Assembly (NCBI GenBank): GCA_014860005.1
Contig: JACZKP010000092.1
Coordinates: 41,511-105,510 of the forward strand
From: Verrucomicrobiota bacterium
Lineage (GTDB): Bacteria > Verrucomicrobiota > Verrucomicrobiae > Limisphaerales > UBA11358
Direction: 5' to 3'
DNA length: 64,000 nucleotides
Notes under the pieces: generated by a model
Seen by the model: only the letters and a program-made list of their open reading frames with translations
Told to the model about the DNA's origin: nothing
Databases searched by the model: none
Shown here: piece after piece, positions 1 through 8,310 of the stretch
How the letters are laid out: each line of letters opens with the position of its first letter
Numbering within the stretch: position 1 is the stretch's first letter
Position numbers and translations under genes: made by a program

Positions 1-466
1 GAGTTTCCGCCGGCCAGCCAATGGGCAAAATGGCCACGGGCCGCAGACCGGCGCGCAGACCGAGGAAGTCCGCGACACGCGGTTCCTCAAACGCACCAAT
101 CCAGCAAGTGGCCAGTCCCAGTGCGGTTGCGGCCAGTTGCGCGTAGGCCGTGGCGATGGTGGCGTCCTGGATACAAAACAATTGTTCACCCGCAGCGCCA
201 TACTTCGCGCCCGAGCGCGCCGGGTCCGCACAGAACACCAATACCACCGGGGCCTGCGCGATGAACGCCTGATTGAACGTATGTCCTGCGAGCGCGGAAA
301 TCTGTCCGTGGTCGCGCAACAGCACGATCTCGTAACCCTGCACGTTGCCGGCGGAAGGCGACTGGTTTGCCGCCGCGAGAATGGCTTCCAATTGCTCTGG
401 TTCGATGTTCTTGTCCTGATAAGCCCGCACCGACTGCCGGGCGTAAATCGCTTCCAACACATTCAT
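1..466 (-). CDS. Nitroreductase-family protein, 3'-truncated by window edge
   Basis: The reverse strand reads openly from an ATG at 466 to the window edge, so the C-terminus is missing. It begins MNVLEAIYARQSVRAYQDKN, and the RQSVRAY stretch followed by NQSPSAGNVQGYEI is the FMN-contacting pattern of the nitroreductase superfamily. A later TALGLATCWIGAF segment fits the conserved GLGT/CWIG region of the family. Members are cytoplasmic FMN oxidoreductases acting on nitroaromatics, quinones or related electrophiles; the substrate cannot be read here. The gene is divergent from the symporter starting at 587, so 467-586 should hold both promoters. Confidence 0.8.
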   Translation of the reverse strand, partial: MNVLEAIYARQSVRAYQDKNIEPEQLEAILAAANQSPSAGNVQGYEIVLLRDHGQISALAGHTFNQAFIAQAPVVLVFCADPARSGAKYGAAGEQLFCIQDATIATAYAQLAATALGLATCWIGAFEEPRVADFLGLRAGLRPVAILPIGWPAET

Positions 467-586
467 AAGCCCCTCAATGTGGGGCGGACGCGGTGGTCGG
501 GAGGTTGATGCAGGTCAAGTCTTCGGGAAATCCGTTGACGCAAACTGCGCGCGTGGTTGTCCGGCGTCAGTGACTCCTGTTCAAAC

Positions 587-2461
587 ATGAAACTTTCGCT
601 CCTTGATCAGACCATCGTCGTGCTCTACCTCGCGCTCATCATGGGCATTGGCTTCGCCATGAAGCGGCGCGCGGCACGCGGCATGACGGCATATTTCCTG
701 GGGGGCCGTCAACTGCCGTGGTGGGCGCTCGCAATGAGCGGGTCGTCCTCCTACTTCGATATCACCGGCACGATGTGGATTGTGTCGTTGTTCATTCTGC
801 TTGGGCTGAAGGGCATGTGGGTCCACTGGCTCTGGGGTTTTCCGCTCACGGCGTTCTATCTGGCTTACATGGGCAAATGGATTCGCCGTAGCGGCGTGCT
901 CACGGGTGCGGAGTGGATGTACACGCGGTTCGGGAACGGACGGGCAGGGGACCTGGCGCGGCTGGCTTACACCATCTTCGCAATTCTCACCATCGCGGCG
1001 TTACTTGGGTACGGCGCCATTGGCATGGGGAAATTCGGCGCGGTGTTCCTGCCATTCGAACCGTTTACGTGCGCGGTGCTGATCCTGGCCTTCACCGGAC
1101 TTTACGTCGTGGTGGGTGGCTTTCACGGGATCGTGCGGGTGGAAATCGTGCAAACCATCGTGCTGAGCGCGGGGGCCATCACATTCGCGGTTATAGGCTG
1201 GCAACATTTCGATGCGGCGGCGTTTGCCGCAAAAGTGCCGGACGGATGGCATTCCATCGCGCCCGCCATGCGCCCGGCGGAACTTCAAGGGGTGGTCTCA
1301 GGTGGAACTGATTTTTCCCTCTTTGGCGCGTTGATCGCAGTCTGGTTGGCGAAGGGATTTCTGCTGTGCCTCAGCGGCCCCGAGCAACTTTACGACTTCC
1401 AGCGCTTCCTTGCGGCGCGCGATGCGCGCGATGCGTCGAAGCTCGGCGCGTTGTGGGGCGCGATTCATACGGTGCGCTGGCCGTTCGCGATGGCGATTGC
1501 CGTGATGGCCATCATGGGTATCGGCGATCCCGCGCTCGACAAGCTGCTCAAGGAAGACCCGGAGCGCGCGTTGCCGTTGATCATCGGCACGCAACTGCCG
1601 CCCGGGCTGGTGGGCTTCATGCTGGCGGCGCTGCTGTCCGGTTTTCTCGCCACGTTCAGTTCCACGGTGAACGGCGGCGCGGCCTATCTCGTGAAGGATA
1701 TTTACCAGCGTTACGTGAATCCCAACGCCAGCCAGCACCGGTTGGTCTATGCGAGTTATATCGCGTCGGCGCTGCTTATCGTGACCGGTGTGGTGATTGC
1801 GCGGTTCGGCACGTCCATCAACACGGCGTTCATGTGGATTTTCGGCACGCTGGCCGCGGGGATCCTGCCGCCCAACGTGCTGCGCTGGTACTGGTGGCGG
1901 TTGAACGGCTGGGGCTACGCGGCGGGTATTTTCGGTGGCATGGCGCTGTCGCTTGGCCAGGTGATGGGCGACCAGTTCATCTGGCGCACACCCTTGCCAC
2001 TGTACGTTGGCTTCCCCGTCATTGCGCTGGCGTCAACCTTCATCAGCATCGTTGTCGCGCTGGTGACGAAGCCAACTGATGAACCCACGCTCGCCCGCTT
2101 TTACGAATCTGTGCAACCGGCGGGCGCCTGGGGTGCGGTGAAACGAATCGTGCTCGCGGGAAATCCCGCGTTTCGCCGCGAAGCCCCGTTTTCGCGCGAT
2201 GCGCTCAATACGTTGTTGTCGTTGGTGGCGATCTGCGCGTTGTATGTCGGCACGCTCTATTTGATCCTGCACCGTTATGGCGTGGCTTTCGCGTGCTTCG
2301 GGACGACGGTGATGCTGTGTGGCGTGCTGTTTTACACTTGGTATCGTCATTTGCCTCCGCCCGGAACGGAGGGAGACGAAACCTCGGATGAAACCAAACC
2401 ACGCACGATACCGGTTGCCCCTGAATCCACTTCAGGGTCTGGATCAACCGCACACCCATAG
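587..2461 (+). CDS. Sodium:solute symporter (SSS family)
   Basis: This is a 624-residue polytopic membrane protein with about 13-14 hydrophobic segments. The N-terminal LGGRQLPWWALAMSGSSSY region and the later LAALLSGFLATFSSTVNGGA segment match SSS/SLC5 transporters, which couple uptake of sugars, organic acids or amino acids to sodium. The ATG at 587 is chosen because the first helix (LDQTIVVLYLALIMGIGFAM) begins just after it; an upstream TTG at 557 would add ten polar residues. The polar C-terminal tail is non-conserved. The substrate is unknown, but a sugar or sugar acid would fit the carbohydrate-centred neighbourhood. Confidence 0.85.
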   Translation: MKLSLLDQTIVVLYLALIMGIGFAMKRRAARGMTAYFLGGRQLPWWALAMSGSSSYFDITGTMWIVSLFILLGLKGMWVHWLWGFPLTAFYLAYMGKWIRRSGVLTGAEWMYTRFGNGRAGDLARLAYTIFAILTIAALLGYGAIGMGKFGAVFLPFEPFTCAVLILAFTGLYVVVGGFHGIVRVEIVQTIVLSAGAITFAVIGWQHFDAAAFAAKVPDGWHSIAPAMRPAELQGVVSGGTDFSLFGALIAVWLAKGFLLCLSGPEQLYDFQRFLAARDARDASKLGALWGAIHTVRWPFAMAIAVMAIMGIGDPALDKLLKEDPERALPLIIGTQLPPGLVGFMLAALLSGFLATFSSTVNGGAAYLVKDIYQRYVNPNASQHRLVYASYIASALLIVTGVVIARFGTSINTAFMWIFGTLAAGILPPNVLRWYWWRLNGWGYAAGIFGGMALSLGQVMGDQFIWRTPLPLYVGFPVIALASTFISIVVALVTKPTDEPTLARFYESVQPAGAWGAVKRIVLAGNPAFRREAPFSRDALNTLLSLVAICALYVGTLYLILHRYGVAFACFGTTVMLCGVLFYTWYRHLPPPGTEGDETSDETKPRTIPVAPESTSGSGSTAHP

Positions 2462-2534
2462 CTGGGTAAGAGCCTGAGCCTTCTTCCGGCAGTGAAGTTG
2501 GCTCTGGGCGATGCCAAATGGGGTCAGTTACAGT

Positions 2535-3818
2535 TCAGCGCGCCGACCCGTCACCTGACTGCAAATTGAAAAACCGGATCGCATTTTCGCGCAGGAGTTT
2601 TTTCGCCAGGCGTTTGGCATCGTCGCGGCGGAAATAGCCGGACGCCACCTTTTCTTCCAGAACTTCACCGATCAATCGTCGCGCCCATTGCATTGCGCCG
2701 TAGGTTTCTTCCACGTGCCAGTTGTCGCCGCCGATCATCAGGCGGGATTCGTCGGGCAGCACTTCGATGGCTTCGTGCAGCGCCAGTTTGAAATGCGAAG
2801 GACTGAGGAGCAGCGACCAGGTAAGGTCGAGCCAGAGGTTGCGATACACAAAGGCCAACCCCAGCAGGTCGCGGCTCCAAGGATACGCCAGGTGCATGAG
2901 GAGAAATCGAGTTTGCGGATGACGCTCAAACAATCCGGCCGCCTTGAGGGGATGCGAACCACGAATGAGTGCCGTGCCCAGATGCATCTGCACCGGCACG
3001 TTGCGTTCGCCCGCCAGTTGGCAGAAGCGGTCCACGATCAGATCGCTGAAGGCTTTCTTCTCGGCAGGTGACGGGGAGGGCTTGCCCCACGCGCGGCGGG
3101 CGAGCTTTTCGTCCGGTTCATCAAACGCCACGTCGCGATCGTAGGCCAGCGCGTTCTTCAACGCGACTTGATGCCGCGCGGCAAGTCCGTCCACGACTTG
3201 CTCCAGTCCGGCGAGATAGGCGGCAAAGGAATCTGGCCGCACGCCGCAACGGCGCATGAGTGCGTGGCCGCGATTGCCGTTGTGGTCGCACGCCTCCGGA
3301 TGCCAGCCGCACGCGAAGGCGTTGATGCGCATGACGGAGCGGTAGTTATTCCCCAGGGCGCGTGGAGCGTCGAGCAGTGGATCGTTGTAGGAGTCGGTGA
3401 TTACGCGTTCGATGCTGGCGCGGCGCAACACCGCCTGGCACCAGTCCGCACGGCGATGATGTTTCCGCACGGCGGCGTCCAGGGTCCGCCAGTTCTTGCG
3501 GGTGATGGCGGGTTTGCCGTCGCCGTAGAGTTCCGTGACCGCGCCCACGAGGTTGCGCACGAACATGGACGCCCCGCTGTGTTCCAGGAACGGCGCGAGC
3601 GCTTCCCAGGTGGTCGGGCCGGCATCGGCCAGCATGGGATCGCCCGCGCGAGTTTCGGAGGGCAGCGGATAAGGCCGCGCCTGGGTCCAGCCCGCGTAAC
3701 TCTGGCGGAACAACTGGAGCAAATTGACGTCGCGGTTCAGCAGCACTTCCGGCATGTGATGCTCGTGAACATCCACGATGCCAATGCGGTTGATGAATTG
3801 GCGCAGAGAGTTTTTCAT
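2535..3818 (-). CDS. Amidohydrolase-superfamily metal-dependent hydrolase
   Basis: A 427-residue protein starting at the ATG at 3818. The N-terminal DVHEHH (metal-binding His18 and His20), a central VQMHLGTA, the LLMHLAYP segment and a late MIGGDNWHVEETYG (candidate catalytic Asp) follow the TIM-barrel amidohydrolase order of the uronate-isomerase/PF04909 type. It could be a hydrolase, a decarboxylase or a uronate isomerase relative; the reaction cannot be fixed. It lies 43 bp downstream of the PduT-like shell gene on the same strand, so the two are probably co-transcribed and the enzyme may act in or beside a microcompartment. It converges with the symporter across 73 bp. Confidence 0.75.
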   Translation of the reverse strand: MKNSLRQFINRIGIVDVHEHHMPEVLLNRDVNLLQLFRQSYAGWTQARPYPLPSETRAGDPMLADAGPTTWEALAPFLEHSGASMFVRNLVGAVTELYGDGKPAITRKNWRTLDAAVRKHHRRADWCQAVLRRASIERVITDSYNDPLLDAPRALGNNYRSVMRINAFACGWHPEACDHNGNRGHALMRRCGVRPDSFAAYLAGLEQVVDGLAARHQVALKNALAYDRDVAFDEPDEKLARRAWGKPSPSPAEKKAFSDLIVDRFCQLAGERNVPVQMHLGTALIRGSHPLKAAGLFERHPQTRFLLMHLAYPWSRDLLGLAFVYRNLWLDLTWSLLLSPSHFKLALHEAIEVLPDESRLMIGGDNWHVEETYGAMQWARRLIGEVLEEKVASGYFRRDDAKRLAKKLLRENAIRFFNLQSGDGSAR

Positions 3819-3861
3819 GCCATGCGTAACATGCGTAAGTCGCCTGTCGGGCCAGCGGGGT

Positions 3862-4413
3862 TCAAACCACTTCGCGATACACATCCGGATGTGGACGCGA
3901 GATCACGACCGCATTCACCAGCACACCGGCTTCCGCGATGACGTTGCGTCCCGCAGCCACGGCGGTCTGCACGGAAGCGACATCGCCGGTCATCGTGCAA
4001 AACGCTTTGCCACCCAGGGCCATCGCAAGGCGGATTTCCAGCAATTGCACCGCGGCGGCTTTGACTGCCGCGTCAGCGGCCTGGATCAGCGTGGCGACGT
4101 TGAACGATTCAAGAATGCCGAGCGCGCCGTTGGGTTCCATCGGTTGGGTGCGGCCCAAGGCAACGAACACGTCGGGATGCACGTTGGCGATGGTGAAACT
4201 GTCAATGAGACAACCGTTCGCTGCCTCATCGCCAGCCTGCACGGCGGACTCCACCGCGGCGGTTTCGCCGCCGATGAGCACCATGTATTTGCCGGAGCAA
4301 ATCGAGCGCGAAAGCAGCAGGCGCACGTTGCCGGCCTTGAGCATGGTGTCGGCGACCAGGAAACCAGACGCGATGCTTGAGAGTTCAATCAGACCGATGG
4401 ATTTTTCTGGCAT
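3862..4413 (-). CDS. pduT: PduT-like trimeric microcompartment shell protein (BMC-T)
   Basis: A 183-residue protein of two tandem BMC domains. The first begins SIGLIELSSIASGFLVADTM and the second GALGILESFNVATLIQAADA. It ends VVISRPHPDVYREV, like the IPRPHE tail of PduT. Cys39 in SRSICSGK aligns with the pore cysteine that binds a 4Fe-4S cluster in characterised PduT (SKTICPGK). The expected role is a shell tile carrying electrons across the microcompartment wall, partnered by PduS. A PduS-like gene lies 4.2 kb upstream on the same strand. No BMC-H, BMC-P or signature enzyme occurs in the window, so the core shell must be encoded elsewhere if it is used. Confidence 0.9.
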   Translation of the reverse strand: MPEKSIGLIELSSIASGFLVADTMLKAGNVRLLLSRSICSGKYMVLIGGETAAVESAVQAGDEAANGCLIDSFTIANVHPDVFVALGRTQPMEPNGALGILESFNVATLIQAADAAVKAAAVQLLEIRLAMALGGKAFCTMTGDVASVQTAVAAGRNVIAEAGVLVNAVVISRPHPDVYREVV

Positions 4414-4489
4414 AGGTCAATTGGCCTGGGTGATCCAGACGTTTGGTTGGGTGAGCGAATTCGTCGGCTTGTTTGAGGTCGCAGCGCTC

Positions 4490-4780
4490 CCCTTCACCCT
4501 TACCCTCTCCCGCTGGGAGAGGGAACAGCATTCGCACGCTTCACGTTTTGCGGACGAGCGTTCTGCAAATCGAGTCTTCCGACAGTCGGCAAGTCGGAGG
4601 AACAATCTCCCTCTCCCAGCGGGAGAGGGCTGGGGTGAGGGAGAACTGTGCGACAGACAAAGCCTTTGGTTGGGCCTGAAGCGTGCGAATGAGGGAAGGT
4701 ATTGCCAAATCTGCGGGCATCGGTTTCTCGGACCATTCTCCCTCACCCTTAGCCTCTCCCGCTGGGAGAGGGAACAGCTT
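4490..4780. repeat. Family A palindromic repeats, irregularly spaced copies
   Basis: Three copies of a roughly 40-bp palindromic unit (core CCCTCTCCCGCTGGGAGAGG, the reverse-orientation copy reading CCCAGCGGGAG) lie here in alternating orientation. Each is bordered by CCCTCACCC or GGGGTGAGGG. They form the left, less regular part of the array that continues to about 5745. No protein gene is visible between them. Confidence 0.85.
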
Positions 4781-4844
4781 TCGCGCGTTTCATGTGTTCC
4801 GTTGTTCATCTGGAAATGTGCCTCGCTCGATTTGCAGTGAGTCT

Positions 4845-5745
4845 GGCTTCAATTCTCCCTCTCCCAGCGGGAGAGGGCGGGGGTGAGGGGGAAAGTGTGC
4901 TCCTCTCTTCACGCTCAACGAGGCGAACGCGGTGCTTTAATGTGCGGTTCTCCCTCACCCTTAATCCCTCTCCCGCTGGGAGAGGGAGACAGCAATCGCC
5001 ACTCCCCTGGTTTGCGGAAAACCACACTGCCACTGCCGATTCACGACATTGGAAAAACCGGCGGATGATTCTCCCTCTCCCAGCGGGAGAGGGCCGGGGT
5101 GAGGGAGAAAGTGTGCTCCCCTCTCCACATTCCGCGAGACGAACGCGGTGCTTTAATGTGCGGTTCTCCCTCACCCTTAATCCCTCTCCCGCTGGGAGAG
5201 GGAGACCGCAATTGTCACTCCCCTGGTTTGCGGAAAAACACATTGCCACTGCCGACTCACGACCCTGGAAAAACCGGCGGACGATTCCCCCTCTCCCAGC
5301 GGGAGAGGGCCGGGGTGAGGGAGAAAGTGTTCTCTTCCCCCCAAGTTCCGCGAGGCGGATGCGGTGCTTTCGTGTGCGGTTCTCCCTCACCCTTAATCCC
5401 TCTCCCGCTGGGAGAGGGAAACCGCAATTGTCACTCCCTTGGTTTGCGGAAAAACACACTGCCACTGCCGACTCACGACACTGGAAAAACCGGCGGATGA
5501 TTCTCCCTCTCCCAGCGGGAGAGGGCCGGGGTGAGGGAGAAAGTGTGTACCCCTCTCCACATTCCGCGAGACGAACGCGGTACTTTAATGTGCGGTTCTC
5601 CCTCACCCTTGATCCCTCTCCCGCTGGGAGAGGGAGACAGCAATTGTCACTCCCCTGGTTTGCGGAAAGCCACTCTGCCACTGCCGACTCACGACACTGG
5701 AAAGGCCGGTGGATGATTCTCCCTCTCCCAGCGGGATACAACGGT
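4845..5745. repeat. Tandem array of palindromic repeats with exact 216-bp period
   Basis: The CCCAGCGGGAG motif starts at 4863, 5079, 5295, 5511 and 5727, which is a spacing of exactly 216 bp four times. Each unit holds an inverted pair of the 21-bp palindrome. A spacer with GACGAACGCGGTGCTTTAA lies inside the pair, and a conserved spacer (GTTTGCGGAAAA...CACTGCCGA) links successive pairs. The last copy is cut at about 5736, inside the palindrome. Because 216 is divisible by three and the unit lacks stops in some frames, long spurious reading frames run through on both strands. This is repeat DNA, not a gene, and it is neither CRISPR-sized nor CRISPR-like. Confidence 0.9.
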
Positions 5746-5817
5746 TGGGTTTTGCACAAGGTAAAATACATGGTTCACGCGTCCACATTCCGACGCAGCG
5801 TAGGGGCAGAAAGCCCT

Positions 5818-5916
5818 TCCCGACAACTCTGAAAACATTCGGCGATTGGTTGCGGGCCAAACGGCTGATATTGAACCTGAGTCAGCCGCAATTGGCCGCA
5901 AAATTGGCCATTTCAT
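5818..5916 (+). pseudogene. Fragment of an XRE-type helix-turn-helix protein
   Basis: Translation gives LKTFGDWLRAKRLILNLSQ followed by PQLAAKLAIS, the first two helices of an XRE/Cro-type DNA-binding domain. It then runs into unrelated residues and has no plausible start of its own. It directly follows the truncated end of the 216-bp array. It is most likely a relic of a regulator destroyed by repeat-mediated rearrangement. The remainder of 5745-6147 shows no gene. Confidence 0.5.
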
Positions 5917-6147
5917 GCTGCGCCGGTCGCCTCGGTTCAGGACGTGATTCACCCCGTGAGATAAGTGGGCGCAGGAATGTTGAGGTCAAAACGGCGAATG
6001 GTGCGGGAGGTCCAACCAGAGGGTTGGTCCGTTATCTCACGAGGTAAATCGCGCCGGGATATTGCACTCGCAGTTTGCGCGCCATGCGAACGAGCCTCCG
6101 CGCGGCAGGGACGAACGCCAAGCCGAATTTCTACAATGGCCGAGACT

Positions 6148-6263
6148 GATAAACATTGTAAAGAACGCGGGGGCGGCGTCCGGTTCCGGGAATACACCAA
6201 CGAAATCAACCTCTCCGGCCCCTCACGCCCCCGCGTTCTCTACATTCCTTTGGGGTGTTAGAC
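6148..6263 (-). repeat. attC-like integron recombination site of the second cassette
   Basis: On the minus strand this begins with GTCTAAC (6263-6257), which matches the R' core RYYYAAC. It contains a 19-bp inverted repeat (6226-6244 against 6157-6175, one mismatch, about 50-nt terminal loop). It ends near a degenerate GTTTATC (6154-6148). The core starts 20 nt after the stop codon of the preceding gene, the position expected for the attC of an integron cassette. The distal core is poor, as would be expected if this is the last cassette and the flank has decayed. A generic REP element is the alternative. Confidence 0.55.
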
Positions 6264-6282
6264 CTCTTTGTGGAGTTGCATG

Positions 6283-6774
6283 TCACGCTGTTTTTCTCTC
6301 GAAAAGTTTCTCGGTGCGGGGCTGGAGCACCGCAGCTAAACGCATATAATCCTCTACCGAATGCTCATACTCGCGCTCAATCTGGTGATACGCTGAAAGG
6401 GTAAACGGAAGTCCCTGGCTTTTTGCGCGTAACGCTTCTTGCCGGCGATAGAGGAGGGCGGTCGTTCGCTTAAGGGCTTCAACGTATGGAATCATGGCGC
6501 CGAAGAAGTCGTGCTGTTCGGGGGTGAAATTGTCTTGGAAAGTGTTGTAACACATTGCTACGTGATCCTGAACAGCGGAGCAAAGTTCATCGGCAGAGCG
6601 TGCCTTGTCGAGCAGTTCAGCGAAATCCGGCCCGCGCCCAAAAAGATTTCGGAAAATGCTGCCGAGTGTGGCCTGCTGCTGAAATATACGGTCGTGAATC
6701 GCCACGTAATGAGCAAGAGCATCCTTCACAAGAAATACGCACTCGAAAGCGGCGTCAGTCGGAGACGTGGGCAT
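6283..6774 (-). CDS. Hypothetical helical protein, integron-cassette gene
   Basis: A 163-residue protein not recognised as any family. The ATG at 6774 is preferred over a TTG at 6783 that lies inside the adjoining recombination core. The composition suggests an all-helical soluble protein (for example DALAHYVAIHDRIFQQQATL and HQIEREYEHSVEDYMRLAAV) with no signal peptide or membrane segment. It sits between two attC-like sites with only four bases from the upstream core to the start codon, the compact arrangement typical of cassette genes, which are commonly of unknown function. It appears intact. Confidence 0.65.
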   Translation of the reverse strand: MPTSPTDAAFECVFLVKDALAHYVAIHDRIFQQQATLGSIFRNLFGRGPDFAELLDKARSADELCSAVQDHVAMCYNTFQDNFTPEQHDFFGAMIPYVEALKRTTALLYRRQEALRAKSQGLPFTLSAYHQIEREYEHSVEDYMRLAAVLQPRTEKLFERKTA

Positions 6775-6777
6775 AGA

Positions 6778-6879
6778 GGTCAACGCCAGGTGAACTCACA
6801 CACGCCGGACCAAAACGCGTGAACCGCGAAGCGGAAATGAGGGCGCCAACCGGCGTTGTGTGCAGTGATCTGGTTAGGC
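6778..6879 (-). repeat. attC-like integron recombination site of the first cassette
   Basis: On the minus strand it runs from GCCTAAC (6879-6873, matching RYYYAAC) to GTTGACC (6784-6778, near GTTRRRY), 102 bp in all. An internal imperfect palindrome (6797-6808 CACACACGCCGG against 6850-6862 CCGGCGTTGTGTG) pairs with a single extrahelical base, a hallmark of folded attC. A smaller hairpin (CCGCGAAGCGG) lies in the terminal loop. The stop codon of the zinc-ribbon gene lies inside the first core. Length and layout fit attC sites, which range from about 57 to 141 bp. Confidence 0.65.
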
Positions 6880-7212
6880 CACATGTTCATTCGTGTCTCT
6901 CTTTCTGAGGTAAAAGCCGTATGCAAAAAACACAATGCTGACCCCGAGACTCAGCCAGAAATAAAAAGCCGCCTCGACGCGCTTGTGATCTCCCTCGCCA
7001 AGACTCGGATCGTGGGGCGTCAATGCGAGGCGAATCATGCCCTGCGCAAAAACGATAAGCGCGAGCAACCAAACCAAGCTGCCCGGAGTTCGCAACAAAC
7101 TCTTGGGTTTCGGGCCAGACTCCGCATTTGGAATCTCAAGCTCCGTGCCGCACTCGACGCAGCGAACTGTCGCATCATCGTTCTCACGTCCGCAATAATG
7201 GCAGGATTTCAT
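6874..7212 (-). CDS. Zinc-ribbon membrane protein, integron-cassette gene
   Basis: A 112-residue protein. Its N-terminal CHYCGRENDDATVRCVECG is a CxxC-x10-CxxC zinc ribbon. Two hydrophobic segments follow (SLVWLLALIVFAQGMIRLAL and FYFWLSLGVSIVFFAYGFYL), then a basic tail, so it is probably an inner-membrane protein with a cytoplasmic zinc ribbon. The start at 7212 lies 16 nt after an attI-like core (7229-7235) and its stop codon is within an attC-like core, making it the first cassette of the proposed integron. The function is unknown. Confidence 0.75.
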   Translation of the reverse strand: MKSCHYCGRENDDATVRCVECGTELEIPNAESGPKPKSLLRTPGSLVWLLALIVFAQGMIRLALTPHDPSLGEGDHKRVEAAFYFWLSLGVSIVFFAYGFYLRKRDTNEHVA

Positions 7213-7228
7213 CAGTGCGTCCGAAGTG

Positions 7229-7235
7229 GTCTAAC
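7229..7235 (-). other. attI-like integron core site
   Basis: The minus strand reads GTTAGAC, matching the GTTRRRY insertion core. It lies between a divergent integrase remnant (start at 7310, plus strand) and the first cassette gene (start at 7212, minus strand). That is where attI sits in an integron. Seven bases alone are weak evidence; the geometry carries the call. Confidence 0.45.
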
Positions 7236-7309
7236 TCCTTGATGCTGGGTATTAGGGGCGTAACAAGGAAAGCGGTTTGGATGAACTTTTATGTCCATGG
7301 AGCGATTTT

Positions 7310-7390
7310 ATGACTGAGCATCCGGCGGGTCAATCGCCAACATTGCTGGATCAGATGCGGGCCGTGTTGCGGGTGCAGCGGTATGCGTAA
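7310..7390 (+). pseudogene. Truncated integron-type tyrosine recombinase (IntI N-terminus)
   Basis: The frame from the ATG at 7310 encodes only 26 residues: MTEHPAGQ, SPTLLDQMRAVLRVQRYA, then a stop. The LLDQ-x-R-x-x-LR-x-x-x-Y pattern is that of the N-terminal SAM-like domain of integron integrases and related tyrosine recombinases. Homology ends just before the first Rhs fragment begins (about 7401), so the catalytic domain was lost, probably by insertion or recombination at that point. The identification rests on a short segment plus its divergent position next to attI- and attC-like sites. Confidence 0.5.
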
Positions 7391-7400
7391 ACGGGTCATT

Positions 7401-7745
7401 CTTGATTTTGACGTATCACTTCCCGTTCAGCTTTCGCCTGCGATAGAGCAGGTGATTCACACAACCCGGCGCACCCACCGTCAGCGTCCCCTCCCGGCTC
7501 ACGCTCGTCAGTTCATTCAGATTATTCACGCCAAAGGTTTGCACGAGCGCGTTGTTGGTCCGGCGATCCAAGTTCCAGGCCGCATCATACCCATACCCAA
7601 ACTGCTCCTGCAACCGCGCCGTGCCGCCGGATTCCTTGCCCTTGGCCGTCTTCAACTGCCCGATGTTGTCGCAGACGTAGTTCGTGAAATGTTGGCGGTT
7701 CGGATTCCCGTTGGAAATCGTCTGGCGCGTGCGTTGGTTGGCGTG
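7401..7745 (-). pseudogene. Rhs/YD-repeat protein fragment, copy 1
   Basis: On the minus strand the translation includes NYVCDNIGQLKTAKGKESGG, QEQFGYGYDAAWNL, NNALVQTFGVNNLNELTSVS and a terminal LLYRRRKLNGK before a stop. These are YD/RHS-repeat motifs of the kind found in large secreted Rhs proteins. No upstream core is present, so this is a displaced tail fragment. It closely matches copy 2 at 8311-8588, including bases past the stop codon, so the two are direct duplicates. About 7660-7762 is also Rhs-derived, in a shifted frame. Confidence 0.8.
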
Positions 7746-7762
7746 TCGAGTTCAATCTAGGT

Positions 7763-8302
7763 TCAAGCTGACCGTCGGGAACGAGTATCCCGATTTCGAT
7801 TCCCAAACTCATCGAGTTCACGCTGTAGCAAGACCAAACAATAACCTGGGGCTTCGAGTCGTTTCGCGGCCAAAAGCTCGCGCCGCATCGAAATGAGATG
7901 ATACGCAGAGTTCTTGCAGAAGACGTTGGTCCTGCGAAATCCCACATAACAACGAGTGAGGAACGCACAGTGAACAAGGTGCGCGGCCACGCAGGCCCAA
8001 GCAGCACGCAAACGACCGCTGTCATCCAGGAGTTCAGCAGCCGTCCCCATAAGAAACACGGATCGAGGCAAGATACCGGCTTCTCGAATTCCCACGATTC
8101 GCTTCAGATATCGCTTCACGAGTGAATATCCGCGTGGATCCTTCATCTCGAGCAACACCATGCATTCTCCAATCCCTTCGGCAAAGGAACTCGGCCCAAA
8201 CACTCTAATGCCGCAAACTTCGGTAACGCTTTGCGCCTCGTCGCAAACATCGTCAACAACCCGCTTCAACGCTTTACAGTAAACGTAGATGAACGCTTTC
8301 AT
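7763..8302 (-). CDS. Orphan hypothetical protein between two Rhs fragments
   Basis: A 179-residue protein from the ATG at 8302 (MKAFIYVYCKALKRVVDDVC). An upstream ATG at 8329 lies in the duplicated Rhs tail and is less likely. It has several cysteines, a central hydrophobic stretch (LRAAWACVAAHLVHCAFLTR) and no recognised domain. It immediately follows an Rhs C-terminal remnant on the same strand and is followed by a second remnant. Orphan toxin or immunity genes of Rhs loci occupy such places, but nothing in the sequence proves that role. Confidence 0.5.
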   Translation of the reverse strand: MKAFIYVYCKALKRVVDDVCDEAQSVTEVCGIRVFGPSSFAEGIGECMVLLEMKDPRGYSLVKRYLKRIVGIREAGILPRSVFLMGTAAELLDDSGRLRAAWACVAAHLVHCAFLTRCYVGFRRTNVFCKNSAYHLISMRRELLAAKRLEAPGYCLVLLQRELDEFGNRNRDTRSRRSA

Positions 8303-8310
8303 AAACGGAT

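Noticed and set aside
4863..5745. CRISPR array
   Set aside because: The repeats are palindromic composites of 216 bp with conserved spacers, not short direct repeats with unique 30-40 bp spacers, and no cas gene is near.
4792..5832. Open frames of 346 and 321 codons on both strands
   Set aside because: They consist of the 216-bp repeat translated in frame; the repeat has no stop codons in those frames and no start or domain evidence supports a protein.
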